Positions 16,611-26,203 of a stretch of DNA of 44,304 nucleotides are shown one piece after another (the stretch's first letter is position 1; every line of letters starts with the position of its first letter). Below the pieces are notes generated by a model. It was given only the letters and a program-made list of their open reading frames with translations. It was not told the origin of the DNA and did not search any database. The DNA lies in the NCBI RefSeq assembly GCF_000442515.1, contig NZ_AQPH01000025.1, positions 1 to 44,304 of the forward strand. Direction: 5' to 3'. This DNA is from Magnetospirillum fulvum MGU-K5 (GTDB taxonomy: Bacteria > Pseudomonadota > Alphaproteobacteria > Rhodospirillales > Magnetospirillaceae). A program made the position numbers and the translations under genes.

Positions 16611-17939
16611 ATGAACAGACCGAACCCGAAGGTCGGAATCGTCAGCCTTGGCTGTGCCAAGGCCCTGGTCGATTCCGAGCGTATTCTTACCCGCCTGCGG
16701 GCCGAGGGATATGACATCTCCGCGACCTATGACGGGGCCGACGTCGTCATCGTCAATACCTGCGGCTTTCTCGACAGCGCGCGGGCCGAATCGCTTGAAG
16801 CGATTGGCGAGGCGATTGCCGAGAACGGGCGGGTGATCGTCACCGGCTGTCTGGGCGGTGATCAGGCGGCGATCCGCGCTGCCCATCCTTCGGTGCTGGC
16901 GATCAGCGGACCGCACCAATATCAGGCGGTGGTCGAAGCGGTGCATGGCGCGGTTCCGCCGCCGCACGATCCTTGGGAATCCCTGGTTCCGGCGGCGGGG
17001 CTGCATCTGACGCCGTCGCATTATGCCTATCTGAAGATTTCCGAGGGCTGCAACAATTCCTGCTCGTTCTGCATCATCCCCGACATTCGCGGACGGCTGC
17101 AAAGCCGCCCGATTGCCGACGTGCTGGGCGAGGCCGAGCGGCTGGCCGAGTCCGGTGTGCGCGAATTGCTGGTGATCTCGCAAGATACCGGGGCCTATGG
17201 CGTCGATCTGCGCCATCAGGCGCAGGATTGGCGCGGGCAGTCGCGCCGCACCCACCTGACCGATCTGGCCAAGGGGCTGGGCGAGTTGGGGATCTGGGTG
17301 CGGATGCATTACGTCTATCCCTATCCCCATGTCGACGATCTGATCCCGTTGATGGCCGAAGGGACGATTCTGCCCTATCTCGACATCCCGTTTCAGCACG
17401 CCAGCCCCACTGTGTTGCGGGCAATGCGCCGTCCCGCCGATCATGAAAAGCTGCTCGATCGGATTTCCGGCTGGCGACGTGACTGTCCCGATCTGGCGAT
17501 TCGCTCGACCTTCATCGTCGGTTTCCCCGGCGAGACCGAAGAGGATTTCGAGTTCCTGCTCGATTGGATGGAGGAGGCCAAGCTCGACCGCGTCGGCTGT
17601 TTCAAATACGAAAACGTCAAGGGAGCCGCCGCCAACGCCCACGCCGATCATGTCGATGAGGACGTCAAGGAAGAGCGTCACCAGCGCTTTACCGAAGCGG
17701 CGCGCCGGATCGCCGATGAACGCGCCGCCGCCAAGGTCGGCAGCGTGATCGTCGCGATTATCGATGAGGTGGACGAAGAGGGCGCGATCGGCCGCAGCGC
17801 CGCCGACAGCCCCGAGGTTGACGGCGCGGTGTTCCTCAACGGCGAAACCGAGCTTAGCCCCGGCGATCTCGTCGCGGTCGAGATCGATGCCGCCGAGGAT
17901 TACGATCTGTGGGGCCATCCGGTCGGGCCGCCTTCATGA
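16611..17939 (+). CDS. rimO: Ribosomal protein S12 methylthiotransferase RimO
   Basis: RimO is a radical-SAM enzyme that adds a methylthio group to Asp89 of ribosomal protein S12. The 442-residue protein has the N-terminal cluster cysteines in SLGCAK, NTCGFL and TGCLGG. The radical-SAM CxxxCxxC motif is GCNNSCSFC, and [17 protein letters not shown] and a C-terminal TRAM domain follow. The [12 protein letters not shown] start separates RimO from MiaB. I chose the ATG at 16611 because the family begins a few residues before KVGIVSLGC. An ATG at 16575 is in frame. The stop overlaps the ATG of the next gene (ATGA at 17936), so the two are probably translationally coupled. Confidence 0.94.
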   Translation: MNRPNPKVGIVSLGCAKALVDSERILTRLRAEGYDISATYDGADVVIVNTCGFLDSARAESLEAIGEAIAENGRVIVTGCLGGDQAAIRAAHPSVLAISGPHQYQAVVEAVHGAVPPPHDPWESLVPAAGLHLTPSHYAYLKISEGCNNSCSFCIIPDIRGRLQSRPIADVLGEAERLAESGVRELLVISQDTGAYGVDLRHQAQDWRGQSRRTHLTDLAKGLGELGIWVRMHYVYPYPHVDDLIPLMAEGTILPYLDIPFQHASPTVLRAMRRPADHEKLLDRISGWRRDCPDLAIRSTFIVGFPGETEEDFEFLLDWMEEAKLDRVGCFKYENVKGAAANAHADHVDEDVKEERHQRFTEAARRIADERAAAKVGSVIVAIIDEVDEEGAIGRSAADSPEVDGAVFLNGETELSPGDLVAVEIDAAEDYDLWGHPVGPPS

Positions 17940-19380
17940 CGGAGGCGCAAGCCCCATCTCCTTCCGATCCCTACCGTGCCGCGTTCCAATCGTCGAGCCG
18001 GCCGTTAGCTCTTTTGGGAGCCGATGGCCGGTTTTTCGATGCCAACCCGGCGTTCTGCACCCTGTCGCGTCGTGATCTTGCCCAGCTGGTCGGTACCGCT
18101 CCGGATTGGATCGCCCCCTGGCGCGATGGGCTGGCGATTCTGTCCGGTCCCGATGGCAACCGGGTCGACGTCTCGCTGGCCCTGGCCCCGCTGCCCGGTG
18201 GCGGCACCCTGATCGATCTCGATCCCTGGCCCGAAGTGCGACAGCGCGCCGCCGAGCGGGCCCATCGCGAGATGCGGGCGATTATCGAGAATACCTACGA
18301 ATTCATCGGTCTGCTGTCGCCAGAAGGCCATCTCCTCGACGCCAACCGCACCGCGATGTCGTTTATCAAAAGCAACGATTTCGAATCGGTGCGCGGGCAT
18401 TTCTTTGCCGATACCCCGTGGTGGGGTCATTCCTCGGAAGAGCGCCTTTTGCTGATCGATGCGATCCGCCGCGCCAGCCAGGGCGAGTTCGTCCGGTTCG
18501 AGACCTCTCATCGCGGCGGCGATGGGGAGTTGGCCTATATCGATTTCTCGTTAAAGCCAGTCACCGACACCGATGGAACCGTGATCTATCTGGTTCCCGA
18601 AGGCCGCGACATCACCCAGCGCAAGCGGGCCGAATCCGATCTGCTCGCCGCCAAGTTGGAAGCCGAGTCCGCCAATCGGGCCAAGTCGAACTTCCTGGCT
18701 ACCGTCAGCCACGAATTGCGCACGCCGCTGAACGCGGTGATCGGCTTTTCCGAAGCGCTGCTGTCCGACGCCCTGGGACCGCTGGACCCCGAGCAGGCGC
18801 GCGATTATCTGCGGCTGATCCACGCCGCCGGGCACCATTTGGGCGCTTTGATCGAAGATATCCTCGACGTGTCGCGGGTCGAACTGGGGCATGTCGATCT
18901 CGCCGAGGACGAAGTGTGCCCGGGCGATCTGGTCGCGTCGGTTCGCCGTCTGCTCGACCCTCACGCGGAAGAGGGATCGATCCGGTTGCAGGTCGATCTG
19001 CCGTCCACGCTGCCGCGTCTGCGGGCGGATTCGCGCCGGTTGCGCCAGGTCCTGCTCAATCTGGTCACCAACGCGATCAAGTTCACGCCGGCCGGGGGAC
19101 GGTGACGATCCGGATCGAAGTTGGAGTAGACGGGGTGGCTTTTCACGTCGTCGATACCGGCATCGGCATCCCGGCCGAACATCACGGCAAAGTGTGGCAA
19201 CCGTTCTTTCAGTCGGATGCCCTGCACGCCCGTTCACACGATGGAGCCGGGCTGGGGCTGGCGATCGTCAAACGCTTTGTCGAGGCGTTGGGCGGTCAGG
19301 TCAGCCTGGACAGCGCGCCGGGTCAAGGCACCTGCGTCAGTGTCCTGTTGCCGCCCGAGCGAGTGATCGCCGCCGAATAG
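17936..19380 (+). CDS. PAS-domain sensor histidine kinase, frameshifted in this sequence
   Basis: The restored protein would be about 481 residues and soluble, with no membrane segments. It has an N-terminal PAS-like domain (about 15-105) and a second PAS (about 115-235, with [22 protein letters not shown]). The HisKA domain follows with the phospho-acceptor His259 in [11 protein letters not shown], then HATPase with N-box [14 protein letters not shown]. The frame breaks at the G-run 19094-19098. Restoring a sixth G joins it to [15 protein letters not shown] and [12 protein letters not shown] in the next frame. Without it, translation stops at 19105 and loses most of the ATP-binding domain. 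The gene overlaps rimO by ATGA and has no response regulator beside it. The signal and partner are unknown. Confidence 0.8.
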
Positions 19381-19385
19381 TCGGT

Positions 19386-19546
19386 CGTGAAAAAGTCCTT
19401 CGGCCTTTGGCCTCAGTGTACTTTTCCCCGGTTCAAAAAGAATCCCCGTGCTCAATCAAGCTTTCCGCGCGGGGATGGATTTGGTTCCCTCCGAGGCCGA
19501 TGGGCGACGCCCATCGGCCTCGGAGGCGGGGAGGGACTTTTTCACG
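19386..19546. repeat. 161-bp palindromic intergenic element with terminal inverted repeats
   Basis: The ends are a perfect 13-bp inverted repeat (19386-19398, CGTGAAAAAGTCC, against 19534-19546). Inside lie a 7-bp stem (19442-19448 with 19470-19476) and a perfect palindrome with 19-bp arms (19488-19506 and 19508-19526). The element starts 6 bases after the kinase stop. No open frame of note lies within it. It looks like a MITE-like or REP-like element, or a large RNA 3' structure. No second copy occurs in the window. Confidence 0.6.
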
Positions 19547-19564
19547 GGAGACCGAATAGGGAGG

Positions 19565-19595
19565 GTGCCGGGCGGCCACAAGGGCCGCCCGGCAC
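19565..19595 (-). terminator. Hairpin after the aldolase/dehydrogenase gene
   Basis: Perfect 13-bp arms (19565-19577 and 19583-19595) surround a 5-base loop, 9 bases beyond the stop of the minus-strand gene. No T-run follows, so it is a stem-loop 3' end rather than a classic intrinsic terminator. Confidence 0.5.
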
Positions 19596-19603
19596 TCCGG
19601 CGG

Positions 19604-21666
19604 TTAGCGCAGGCTGGCTTCGATATTACCGCCATCGACGGTGATGGTGCAGGCGGTGACCTTGTTCGAACGGGCCAGCCAGACAAAGGCGTCGGCGACG
19701 TCCTCGGCTCCCACCTCGCGGCCGAGCAGGTTGCCCGCCATGTAATCCTTTTCCGACAGGCCGCGCGCCGCCGAGCGGCTGGCGATCATGTCGCCGGTCA
19801 GCAGGCCGGAGCGGATGCGGTCGGCATTGACCGCCGCCGAGCGGATGCCGTCCCTGCCGTGATCGAGCGCATATTGCTTCATCAGGAACAGGGTCGCCGC
19901 CTTGGGCAGGCCGTAGGGGCCGAAATTCTTGCCCGGATTGACCGATTGCTTCGAGGCGTTGAACAGCAGGCTGCCGCCGGTGCCCTGGGCCTTGAACAGC
20001 CGCACCGCGTTCTGGGCCACCGATTGGTGGGCAAAGAAATTCAGCTCGAACGAGCGGCGCAGGGTGGCGTCATCGACGCTGCCGATGGTGCCCTGCCACG
20101 CCGCGCCGGCATTGCTGACGACGATATCGATGCCGCCGAACCGGCAGGCGATCGCGTCGAAGGCGGAGGCAACGGCGTCCGGGTTGGTGACATCGCAGCC
20201 CAGACCCAGCGCACGCGGCCCGATCGAGGCGGCGACGGCCTCGGCCGCCTCGGCTGAGAGATCGAGGATCGCCACCTCGGCTCCCTGGCGGGCGAAGGCG
20301 CGGGCGGTCGCGGCGCCGATCCCCGAACCGCCGCCGGTGACCACCATCACCTGCCGGGCCAGCGGACGTTCCGGGTGCTTGCGGCCACCCAGCTTGGCCT
20401 GTTCCAGCGACCAATATTCAAAGTCGAACAGGTCGGCTTCGGCGGCGGGGGCGTAGCTGCCGATGCTTTCGGCGGCGGCGGCGCAGGCAGCGGTGGCCAG
20501 CGCCATGTCGGCGGCGATCGCTGCGGCGGCGGCGGTGGCTCCGATTCCGAACAGGCCGAGGCCGGGGACGATCGCGACGCGGGCGACCGGGTCGAGTTCG
20601 ATTCGTCCGCCGCCCTTGGCGTCGTTATTGGTGACGAAGTAATCGTGGTAGCACGATTCAAACTCTTTGATCGCGGCGCGGGCGGCCTCGGTCCAGGCAT
20701 CGAGGTCGGCGCTCGCGGGGGCGGGGGCAGTACCAGCGGCCAGGATTTGGTGCGGATGACGTGGTCGGGGGTGGCAACGCCGCGTCCGATCGCCAGGATC
20801 AGTCCGGCATCGGCGGAAAGGGCGCGGGCCGCTTCGTCGTCGCGCAGGTCGAGCAGCCAGCGTTCGAACGCGCCGTCGCCCTTGTCGCGGGCGAGCAGGC
20901 CGCGCAGACGGGGCGCCAGCGCAGCGGCGGGAACGGGGTCCGCGACCAGACCGGCGACGGGAACGACACTGCGGCGGCCCTGGGCCAGGCGCTGTTCGGC
21001 CAGGGTGACCAGATCGATCATCCGCTGGTAGGCGGTGGCGGCATCGTCGCCAAAGGTGACCAGACCGTGCTTCAGCAGCACCAGACCCTCGACGGTCGGG
21101 TCGGCCTCATAGGTTTCGGCGACGGCGCGGGCCAGGGCAAAGCCCGACATCATGTAGGGAACGACGCCGACGCGGGGGCCGAACACCTCGCGGCAGATCG
21201 CCGCCCCGTCCGGCTGGTTGGTGAGGGCCAGCACGGCGGTGGCATGGGTATGCAGCACATGCCGCTGCGGCAGAAAAGCGTGCATCAGCGTCTCGACCGA
21301 GGGGGCGGGCGAGTTGGATTTCAGCCGGTTCAGCCCCAGCACATCGACCATCTCGGGATCGGACAGACTCTCCAGCCGCCGCAGCGCCCGCAGCGCGTCC
21401 AGCCGCACCGGGGGCAGACCTTCGGGGTCGATCACCGCCATGTCGCGGCCCGATCCCTTGATATGCAGCACCGCGACCGGCTCACCCAGCAGATCGGGCT
21501 GGGTCGCCTTGACCGAGCTGTTGCCGCCGCCATGCAGGACCAGCGTCGGATCGCCGCCCAACAGCCGGGTGGCGTAAACGGACAGAGCCAACTCGGCGTC
21601 GATTCCCTGGGCGCTCCATTGGGCGACCAGATGTTCGGCTTCGGCAGGGGACCACAAGGATTTCAT
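19604..21666 (-). CDS. Bifunctional class II aldolase/short-chain dehydrogenase, frameshifted in this sequence
   Basis: The restored protein would be about 687 residues. The N-terminal part is a class II aldolase/adducin domain, with LVLHGGGNSSVK, a metal-binding HTHAT near residue 140, and LLKHGLVTFGDDA. The C-terminal part is a Rossmann short-chain dehydrogenase, with VVTGGGSGIGAA, NAGAAW and a probable YGLPKA catalytic pair. This is the layout of rhamnulose-1-phosphate aldolase/lactaldehyde dehydrogenase-type fusions. The aldolase frame is lost at the C/G run near 20713-20729. The dehydrogenase frame continues with ASADLDAWTEAARAAIKEFE. One added base restores a single frame. GAGG precedes the ATG at 21666. 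No sugar kinase or isomerase lies nearby, so the substrate is uncertain. Confidence 0.8.
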
Positions 21667-21794
21667 CGGTAAACCTCGGACGGCGGGACAGACAGGCTAG
21701 GGGGCGGATTATTACCCGGCTTTCTTTCCGCTGTCACCGCCATGGGGCGCTGCCATACTATTCGGACATCGCAACCGTCTCCTGTCGCACTCTG

Positions 21795-22739
21795 ATGTCC
21801 GCCGCCCCGATAGTTTTCACCGTTTGCCCCGACCTTGCCGCCGCCTTGGCGGGGTGGAGCCGTTGGCTGGCCGAAGAGAAGCGCTCGTCGGCCCACACCA
21901 TTGACGCCTACAGCCGCGATCTTGCCGCTTTTCTGTCCTTTCTGACCGTCCATCTCGGCGAACCGCCCGATCTGGCGGCGTTGTCTGGCCTTAGCGCCGC
22001 CGATTTCCGCGCCTATCTTGCCCGGCGCGGGGGCGAGGGGCTGTCACGCGCGTCGCTGGCCCGGGCGATGTCGACGCTGCGCGGTGCCTTCCGCTATCTC
22101 GACCGCGCCGGGCTGGTCCACAATCCGGCGCTGGCGACGGTGCGTTCGCCCCGGGTCCCGCGCTCGGTGCCGCGTCCGCTCGCGGTCGATGAAGCGATGG
22201 ATACCCTGGCCGTCGCCGCCGAGGAGCAGGACGAACCCTGGCTGGCCGCCCGCGACGTCGCCTTGTTCACTCTGCTGTACGGGGCCGGGCTGCGTCTGGG
22301 CGAGGCGCTGGCTCTGACCCGGCGCGAGGCCCCCACCGGCGACAGCATCGTCATCACCGGCAAGGGGCGCAAACAGCGGATGGTGCCAATTTTGCCGGTG
22401 GTGCGGTCGGCGATTGCCGCCTATCTCGACCTGTTGCCCTATCGGGGCGAGCCGGACTCCCCGCTGTTCCTGGGGGCGCGGGGCAAGCGGCTCAATCCCG
22501 GCGTGGTCCAGCGCCAGATGCGCCGCCTGCGGCCACTGCTGGGTCTGCCCGACACCGCCACGCCCCATGCGTTGCGTCATAGCTTCGCCACCCATCTGCT
22601 GGCAGGCGGCGGCGATCTGCGCACGATCCAGGATCTGCTTGGTCACAGTTCGCTGTCGACCACCCAGCGTTATACCGCGATCGATTCCACCCGCCTGACC
22701 CAGGTCTATCGGGACGCCCATCCTCGTGCCAAAGGCTGA
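21795..22739 (+). CDS. xerC: Tyrosine recombinase XerC
   Basis: XerC works with XerD at dif to resolve chromosome dimers at division. The 314-residue protein has a SAM-like N-terminal core-binding domain (about 15-120). The catalytic residues are Arg167 (GAGLRLGEAL), Lys190 (GKGRKQR), His258 and Arg261 (HALRHSFATHLL), His284 (LLGHSS) and Tyr293 (TQRYT). Length and motifs fit XerC rather than a phage integrase, and no att site or phage gene is nearby. The YGAGLRLGEAL form is typical of XerC, but XerD cannot be wholly excluded. It is divergent from the aldolase/dehydrogenase gene. Confidence 0.88.
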   Translation: MSAAPIVFTVCPDLAAALAGWSRWLAEEKRSSAHTIDAYSRDLAAFLSFLTVHLGEPPDLAALSGLSAADFRAYLARRGGEGLSRASLARAMSTLRGAFRYLDRAGLVHNPALATVRSPRVPRSVPRPLAVDEAMDTLAVAAEEQDEPWLAARDVALFTLLYGAGLRLGEALALTRREAPTGDSIVITGKGRKQRMVPILPVVRSAIAAYLDLLPYRGEPDSPLFLGARGKRLNPGVVQRQMRRLRPLLGLPDTATPHALRHSFATHLLAGGGDLRTIQDLLGHSSLSTTQRYTAIDSTRLTQVYRDAHPRAKG

Positions 22740-22840
22740 ACCGACGGAGAGGGGGGCCGTCCGCTTGCGACACATTCTCTCTGGCGTTGCTCCGGTTCCG
22801 TGCTTTACTCGCAGAGACAACAGGTGCGGACGGACACTTT

Positions 22841-23611
22841 ATGGAAGACCAGGGCGACCACGGCATTCTCTGGACGCAGTTCATTCTCGCGGCGGCATTG
22901 GCGCGGGCCGCGACCACCGCGCGCCAAGGCGAGTCCTCTGCTGCCGAGGTTTCGTTTTCCTTTGCCGATACCCATGCCGGATGCGGCTGCATTGCCCGCC
23001 CCAGCGGTCTGGACATGGTTCAGGCCGAGCGCGCCAACTTCACCGGAACGGCGTTTCACGAGGCGGTGGCAACCTCGCTGGCCGGGTGCGAGGGCCATCC
23101 CGGTTCGTGGGTGTTGGCGGCGCGGGTGTTGGGGGCGTTCGGGGTTGCGGTCGAGATCGACGTCAACGACATCGACCCCGCTCAGATCGCCCGTGCCCAG
23201 GCCAACCGCGAAGGCGGCTGGGTCCGGTTCTGGAGCCATGACTGGTTCCGCTTCCTGCGCTCAAGGGTGGCGATGCCGCGCCGTCCCGACTTTGTCTTCA
23301 TCGATCCGCCGCCCGACGATCCGCGCGGTCCTGGCTATGCGATCGACGCCGCGATCTTGCTGGAGACACTGGCGATCCCCTACATGATCACCTATCCGGC
23401 GCAAGGGGCGCAGTCGGCGATCGATCAGATCGGTCGGTTGGGGCTGGAATTGTTCCGCGACGAAGGCGGGCAGGGGGCGGTGCTCGGCGGCGGGGCCGAG
23501 ACCGTGGTGCTGGATGTGCTGGGCGATCTCGGCAGGCTGGCGCCGCTACTGGGAGGGCGGTTCGCGCCGCGCCTGCCCCGGCCACCGGCCGCCGACGATT
23601 ATTGCATCTGA
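22841..23611 (+). CDS. RlmJ-like methyltransferase-fold protein of uncertain function
   Basis: This 256-residue protein is not a clear member of a named family. It contains FADTHAGCGCI (about 41-51), like the SAM-binding motif I of RlmJ (23S rRNA A2030 N6-methyltransferase). It also has VFIDPPPDD (about 152-160), like the catalytic DPPY region of N6-adenine methyltransferases. The usual aromatic after DPP is replaced by proline. Between them lies WVLAARVLGAFGVAVEIDVNDIDPAQIARA, which resembles a motif II acidic strand. I favour the ATG at 22841. One at 22787 is in frame. It follows xerC by about 100 bases. Methyltransferase ancestry is likely. Activity on rRNA is a guess. Confidence 0.55.
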   Translation: MEDQGDHGILWTQFILAAALARAATTARQGESSAAEVSFSFADTHAGCGCIARPSGLDMVQAERANFTGTAFHEAVATSLAGCEGHPGSWVLAARVLGAFGVAVEIDVNDIDPAQIARAQANREGGWVRFWSHDWFRFLRSRVAMPRRPDFVFIDPPPDDPRGPGYAIDAAILLETLAIPYMITYPAQGAQSAIDQIGRLGLELFRDEGGQGAVLGGGAETVVLDVLGDLGRLAPLLGGRFAPRLPRPPAADDYCI

Positions 23612-23764
23612 CAGGGACGTCTGGACGACGGAGCAATCCGTTCCGACCGTTGGTCACAGGCTCGTCTGGGGCTGCGGGGGGAGGGCCGAAATGCCCACGC
23701 AGTCCTTGGACGATCCGGGAGGGACGGCCCGGCAGCAGGGCATCCGGTTCCGCCACGGGGCGGT

Positions 23765-24220
23765 TTAGTCGTCGCCCCGTTCACTCAGCGCCTTGGCGAG
23801 GTCATAAATGCGCCGCCGCACGTCGGGGTCGCTGATGCTGTAGTAATTGCGGACCAGTTCCAGGGTTTCGCGTCGCAGCCGGGGGTCGGCCTCGCCAGCG
23901 GGCAGGTCTTCCTGGGGCGGTTCGCGGCCCATCTGAACCGGGCTGAGGTTCTGGACCTCCTCCGGCATGTCTTCGAAAAAGTACGAGATCGGAATTTCCA
24001 GGGCGCGCGACAGATCGAACAGTCGCGAACAACTGACGCGGTTGGCACCGCGTTCGTATTTCTGGACCTGCTGAAACGTCAAGCCGATCAGTTCACCAAG
24101 CTTTTCCTGGCTCAGTCCCAGCAGGGTGCGCCGCAACCGCATCCGCGCACCGACGTGAACATCAATCGGATTGGGTGCGCCCGATGGGGTTCGGCCTCGA
24201 TTTGCCTTTTTTCTTGGCAT
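23765..24220 (-). CDS. PraR/PhrR-like XRE-family transcriptional regulator
   Basis: This 151-residue regulator matches the PraR/PhrR group of alphaproteobacteria. It has [15 protein letters not shown], then the helix-turn-helix [20 protein letters not shown] and [29 protein letters not shown] and a helical tail follow. In rhizobia PraR controls quorum-sensing and surface genes, but the targets here are unknown. It is a paralogue of the gene at 146-502, and this copy is closer to the family consensus. The region upstream, 24221-24579, may carry its promoter (TTGAGC-17-TAATTT on the minus strand), which is a weak match. Confidence 0.85.
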   Translation of the reverse strand: MPRKKANRGRTPSGAPNPIDVHVGARMRLRRTLLGLSQEKLGELIGLTFQQVQKYERGANRVSCSRLFDLSRALEIPISYFFEDMPEEVQNLSPVQMGREPPQEDLPAGEADPRLRRETLELVRNYYSISDPDVRRRIYDLAKALSERGDD

Positions 24221-24525
24221 GTTTCCCTCAACACAATTTCGGCGCCGATACTTGCCTCAGTGTATGCGAAACGCAAGAGGGAAGGCCGCAAGGAATAAGG
24301 GAAAAACTAAAATTACGGCATAATCTACACTAGCTCAAAGTCGCGATGGTTCCAAAGACAACCGTTCGGATAGTTTTTGGCTAGTTATCTCTGTTTTATG
24401 ATTACTCGGGCCGTGTCGGAATGTCCCGTGGGTACATGATACCATTACTGTATGACGAAAGAATGTCATGTGAAGGCACGATGCCGCCGACTTCGCGGAG
24501 AGGGGGGGATGTCCAACGGGGAGGC

Positions 24526-24563
24526 AAAAAAAGGGGGGCAGGTCCGTTACGGGCCTGCCCCCT
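24526..24563 (-). terminator. Intrinsic terminator of the rpmH-argB operon
   Basis: On the minus strand a 13-bp stem (24534-24546 with 24550-24562, one G-T pair) with a 3-base loop is followed by seven T residues (A-run at 24526-24532). It lies 17 bases after the argB stop. The rest of the 24221-24525 spacer holds no gene that I can see. Confidence 0.9.
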
Positions 24564-24579
24564 TCAAAAGACTGGTTTA

Positions 24580-25500
24580 TCAGCCCGCTTTGATCAGGGT
24601 GCCGACACCGTGCGGGGTGAACAATTCGAGGAGGACGGCGTGGGGAATCCGCCCGTCCAGGATCACCGCGGCATCGACGCCCTTGGCCACCGCATCGAGG
24701 CAGGTTTCGACCTTGGGGATCATCCCGCCCGAGATGGTGCCGTCGGCGATGAAGGCCTTGACCTGAGCGGCGGTCATTTCCGGGATCAGATTGCCCGATT
24801 TGTCGAGCACGCCGGGAACGTCGGTCAGCATCAACAGACGGCGCGAGCCGGTGGCGGCGGCGATGGCGCCGGCGGCGGTGTCGGCGTTGATGTTATAGGT
24901 CTCGCCCGCCGGACCCATGCCCACCGGCGCGACCACCGGGATGATGTCGGATTCGCGGAAGAAATCGAGAATGTGCGGGGTGATTTCGGCCGGTTCGCCG
25001 ACAAAGCCCAGATCGACCGGAACGTCGCGGTTGGTTTCGGGATCGCGGCGGATATGGCGCAGCCGACGGGCGCGGATCAACTGGCCGTCCTTGCCCGACA
25101 GGCCGACGGCAAAGCCGCCCGCTTCGTTGATCGCCGACACGATCTGCTTGTTGATCTTACCGGCCAGGATCATCTCGACCACTTCGATCGTGGCCTCGTC
25201 GGTATAACGCAGACCGTCGATGCGGGGCGTGACGATGTTCAGCCGCTTCAGCATCTGGTCGATCTGCGGCCCGCCCCCGTGCACGACGACCGGATTGACC
25301 CCGACCTGACGCAACAGCACGACGTCCTGGGCGAACAGCCGGGCGAGGTCGTCCGACTCCATCGCGTGGCCGCCGAACTTGATCACCAGGGTCTCGTCCG
25401 AGAAATGGCGCATGAAGGGCAGCGCCTCGGACAGGGTCTTGGCACGCTCCAGCCAGGCCTTGCGATCATGCAGGATGTCGGGGGTGTCTTCGCTGATCAT
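24580..25500 (-). CDS. argB: Acetylglutamate kinase ArgB
   Basis: ArgB phosphorylates N-acetylglutamate, the second step of arginine synthesis. The 306-residue protein has the amino acid kinase motifs VIKFGGHAM, VVVHGGGPQID, GLSGKDGQLI and NINADTAAGAIA. GGMIPKVETCLDAV lies near the C-terminus. The N-terminal helix (about residues 1-30) is the extension seen in arginine-inhibited hexameric forms. I chose the ATG at 25500, one base after the engB stop, which implies coupling. The longer frame runs back into engB. It is the last gene of the operon, followed by a strong terminator. Confidence 0.95.
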   Translation of the reverse strand: MISEDTPDILHDRKAWLERAKTLSEALPFMRHFSDETLVIKFGGHAMESDDLARLFAQDVVLLRQVGVNPVVVHGGGPQIDQMLKRLNIVTPRIDGLRYTDEATIEVVEMILAGKINKQIVSAINEAGGFAVGLSGKDGQLIRARRLRHIRRDPETNRDVPVDLGFVGEPAEITPHILDFFRESDIIPVVAPVGMGPAGETYNINADTAAGAIAAATGSRRLLMLTDVPGVLDKSGNLIPEMTAAQVKAFIADGTISGGMIPKVETCLDAVAKGVDAAVILDGRIPHAVLLELFTPHGVGTLIKAG

Positions 25501-25501
25501 C

Positions 25502-26203
25502 TTAAATCTTCGCTCCACGGGCGAGGGTGGCCAACTCGGCCCGCAACTCCGCGATGCCAAGTCCGGTTTCAGAAGAGGTGGCGATCAGAGTGGGGTGGGC
25601 GGCAACGCGGCTGGCGATTTCCGCCCGGACCGTTTCGGTGACCGCCGCCAGGGCGGAATCGCTGATCTTATCGGCCTTGGTCAGCACCACCTGATAGACC
25701 ACGGCCGCCTGATCGAGCATTTTCATCATGGTGCGGTCGCTGTCTTTCAGCCCATGACGGGAATCGACCAGCACGATAGCCCGACGCAGCACGCTGCGGC
25801 CGCGCAAAAAGCCCTCGACCAGCCGGGTCCAACGCTCGACCTGGGCCTTAGGGGCGCTGGCAAAGCCATAGCCCGGCATGTCGACGAGAACCAGACGTCC
25901 GCCCAGATCGAAGAAGTTCAGTTCCTGGGTACGGCCGGGGGTGTTGGAGGTCCGGGCCAGACTGTTGCGTCCGGTCAGGGCGTTCAACAGGCTGGACTTG
26001 CCGACGTTGGACCGCCCGGCAAAGGCCAGTTCGGGCAGGTCGGCGGGAGGAAGGGTGTCAAGCGACACCCCGCCCATCATAAAGCGGCATTCGCGGGCGA
26101 ACAGAAGGCGCCCGGTCTCGACCGGGTCGGCATCGGCCGCCCCGGTCGAGGGATCGCGTTCGGACGTCAGGGCTTTACTCCCAGGCGACGCATGATCATC
26201 CAT
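25502..26203 (-). CDS. engB: Ribosome biogenesis GTPase EngB (YihA/YsxC)
   Basis: EngB is an essential GTPase needed for 50S subunit assembly. The protein (233 residues from the ATG at 26203) has P-loop GRSNVGKSS (63-71), switch TNTPGRTQ (as SNTPGRTQ), G3 DMPGYG, G4 TKAD and G5-like SSETG. The N-terminal 35 residues before the GTPase domain are low-complexity. The ATG lies inside the end of yidC, overlapping it by 37 bases. A longer frame to 26419 is an artefact of the yidC sequence. argB follows after one base. Confidence 0.92.
   Translation of the reverse strand: MDDHASPGSKALTSERDPSTGAADADPVETGRLLFARECRFMMGGVSLDTLPPADLPELAFAGRSNVGKSSLLNALTGRNSLARTSNTPGRTQELNFFDLGGRLVLVDMPGYGFASAPKAQVERWTRLVEGFLRGRSVLRRAIVLVDSRHGLKDSDRTMMKMLDQAAVVYQVVLTKADKISDSALAAVTETVRAEIASRVAAHPTLIATSSETGLGIAELRAELATLARGAKI

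Noticed and set aside
16518-17918. Minus-strand frame of 466 codons opposite rimO
   Set aside because: It is an antisense shadow of a clear RimO gene.
21795-22739. Tyrosine recombinase as a sign of a mobile island
   Set aside because: Length and motifs fit housekeeping XerC, and no att repeats, tRNA target or phage genes are nearby.
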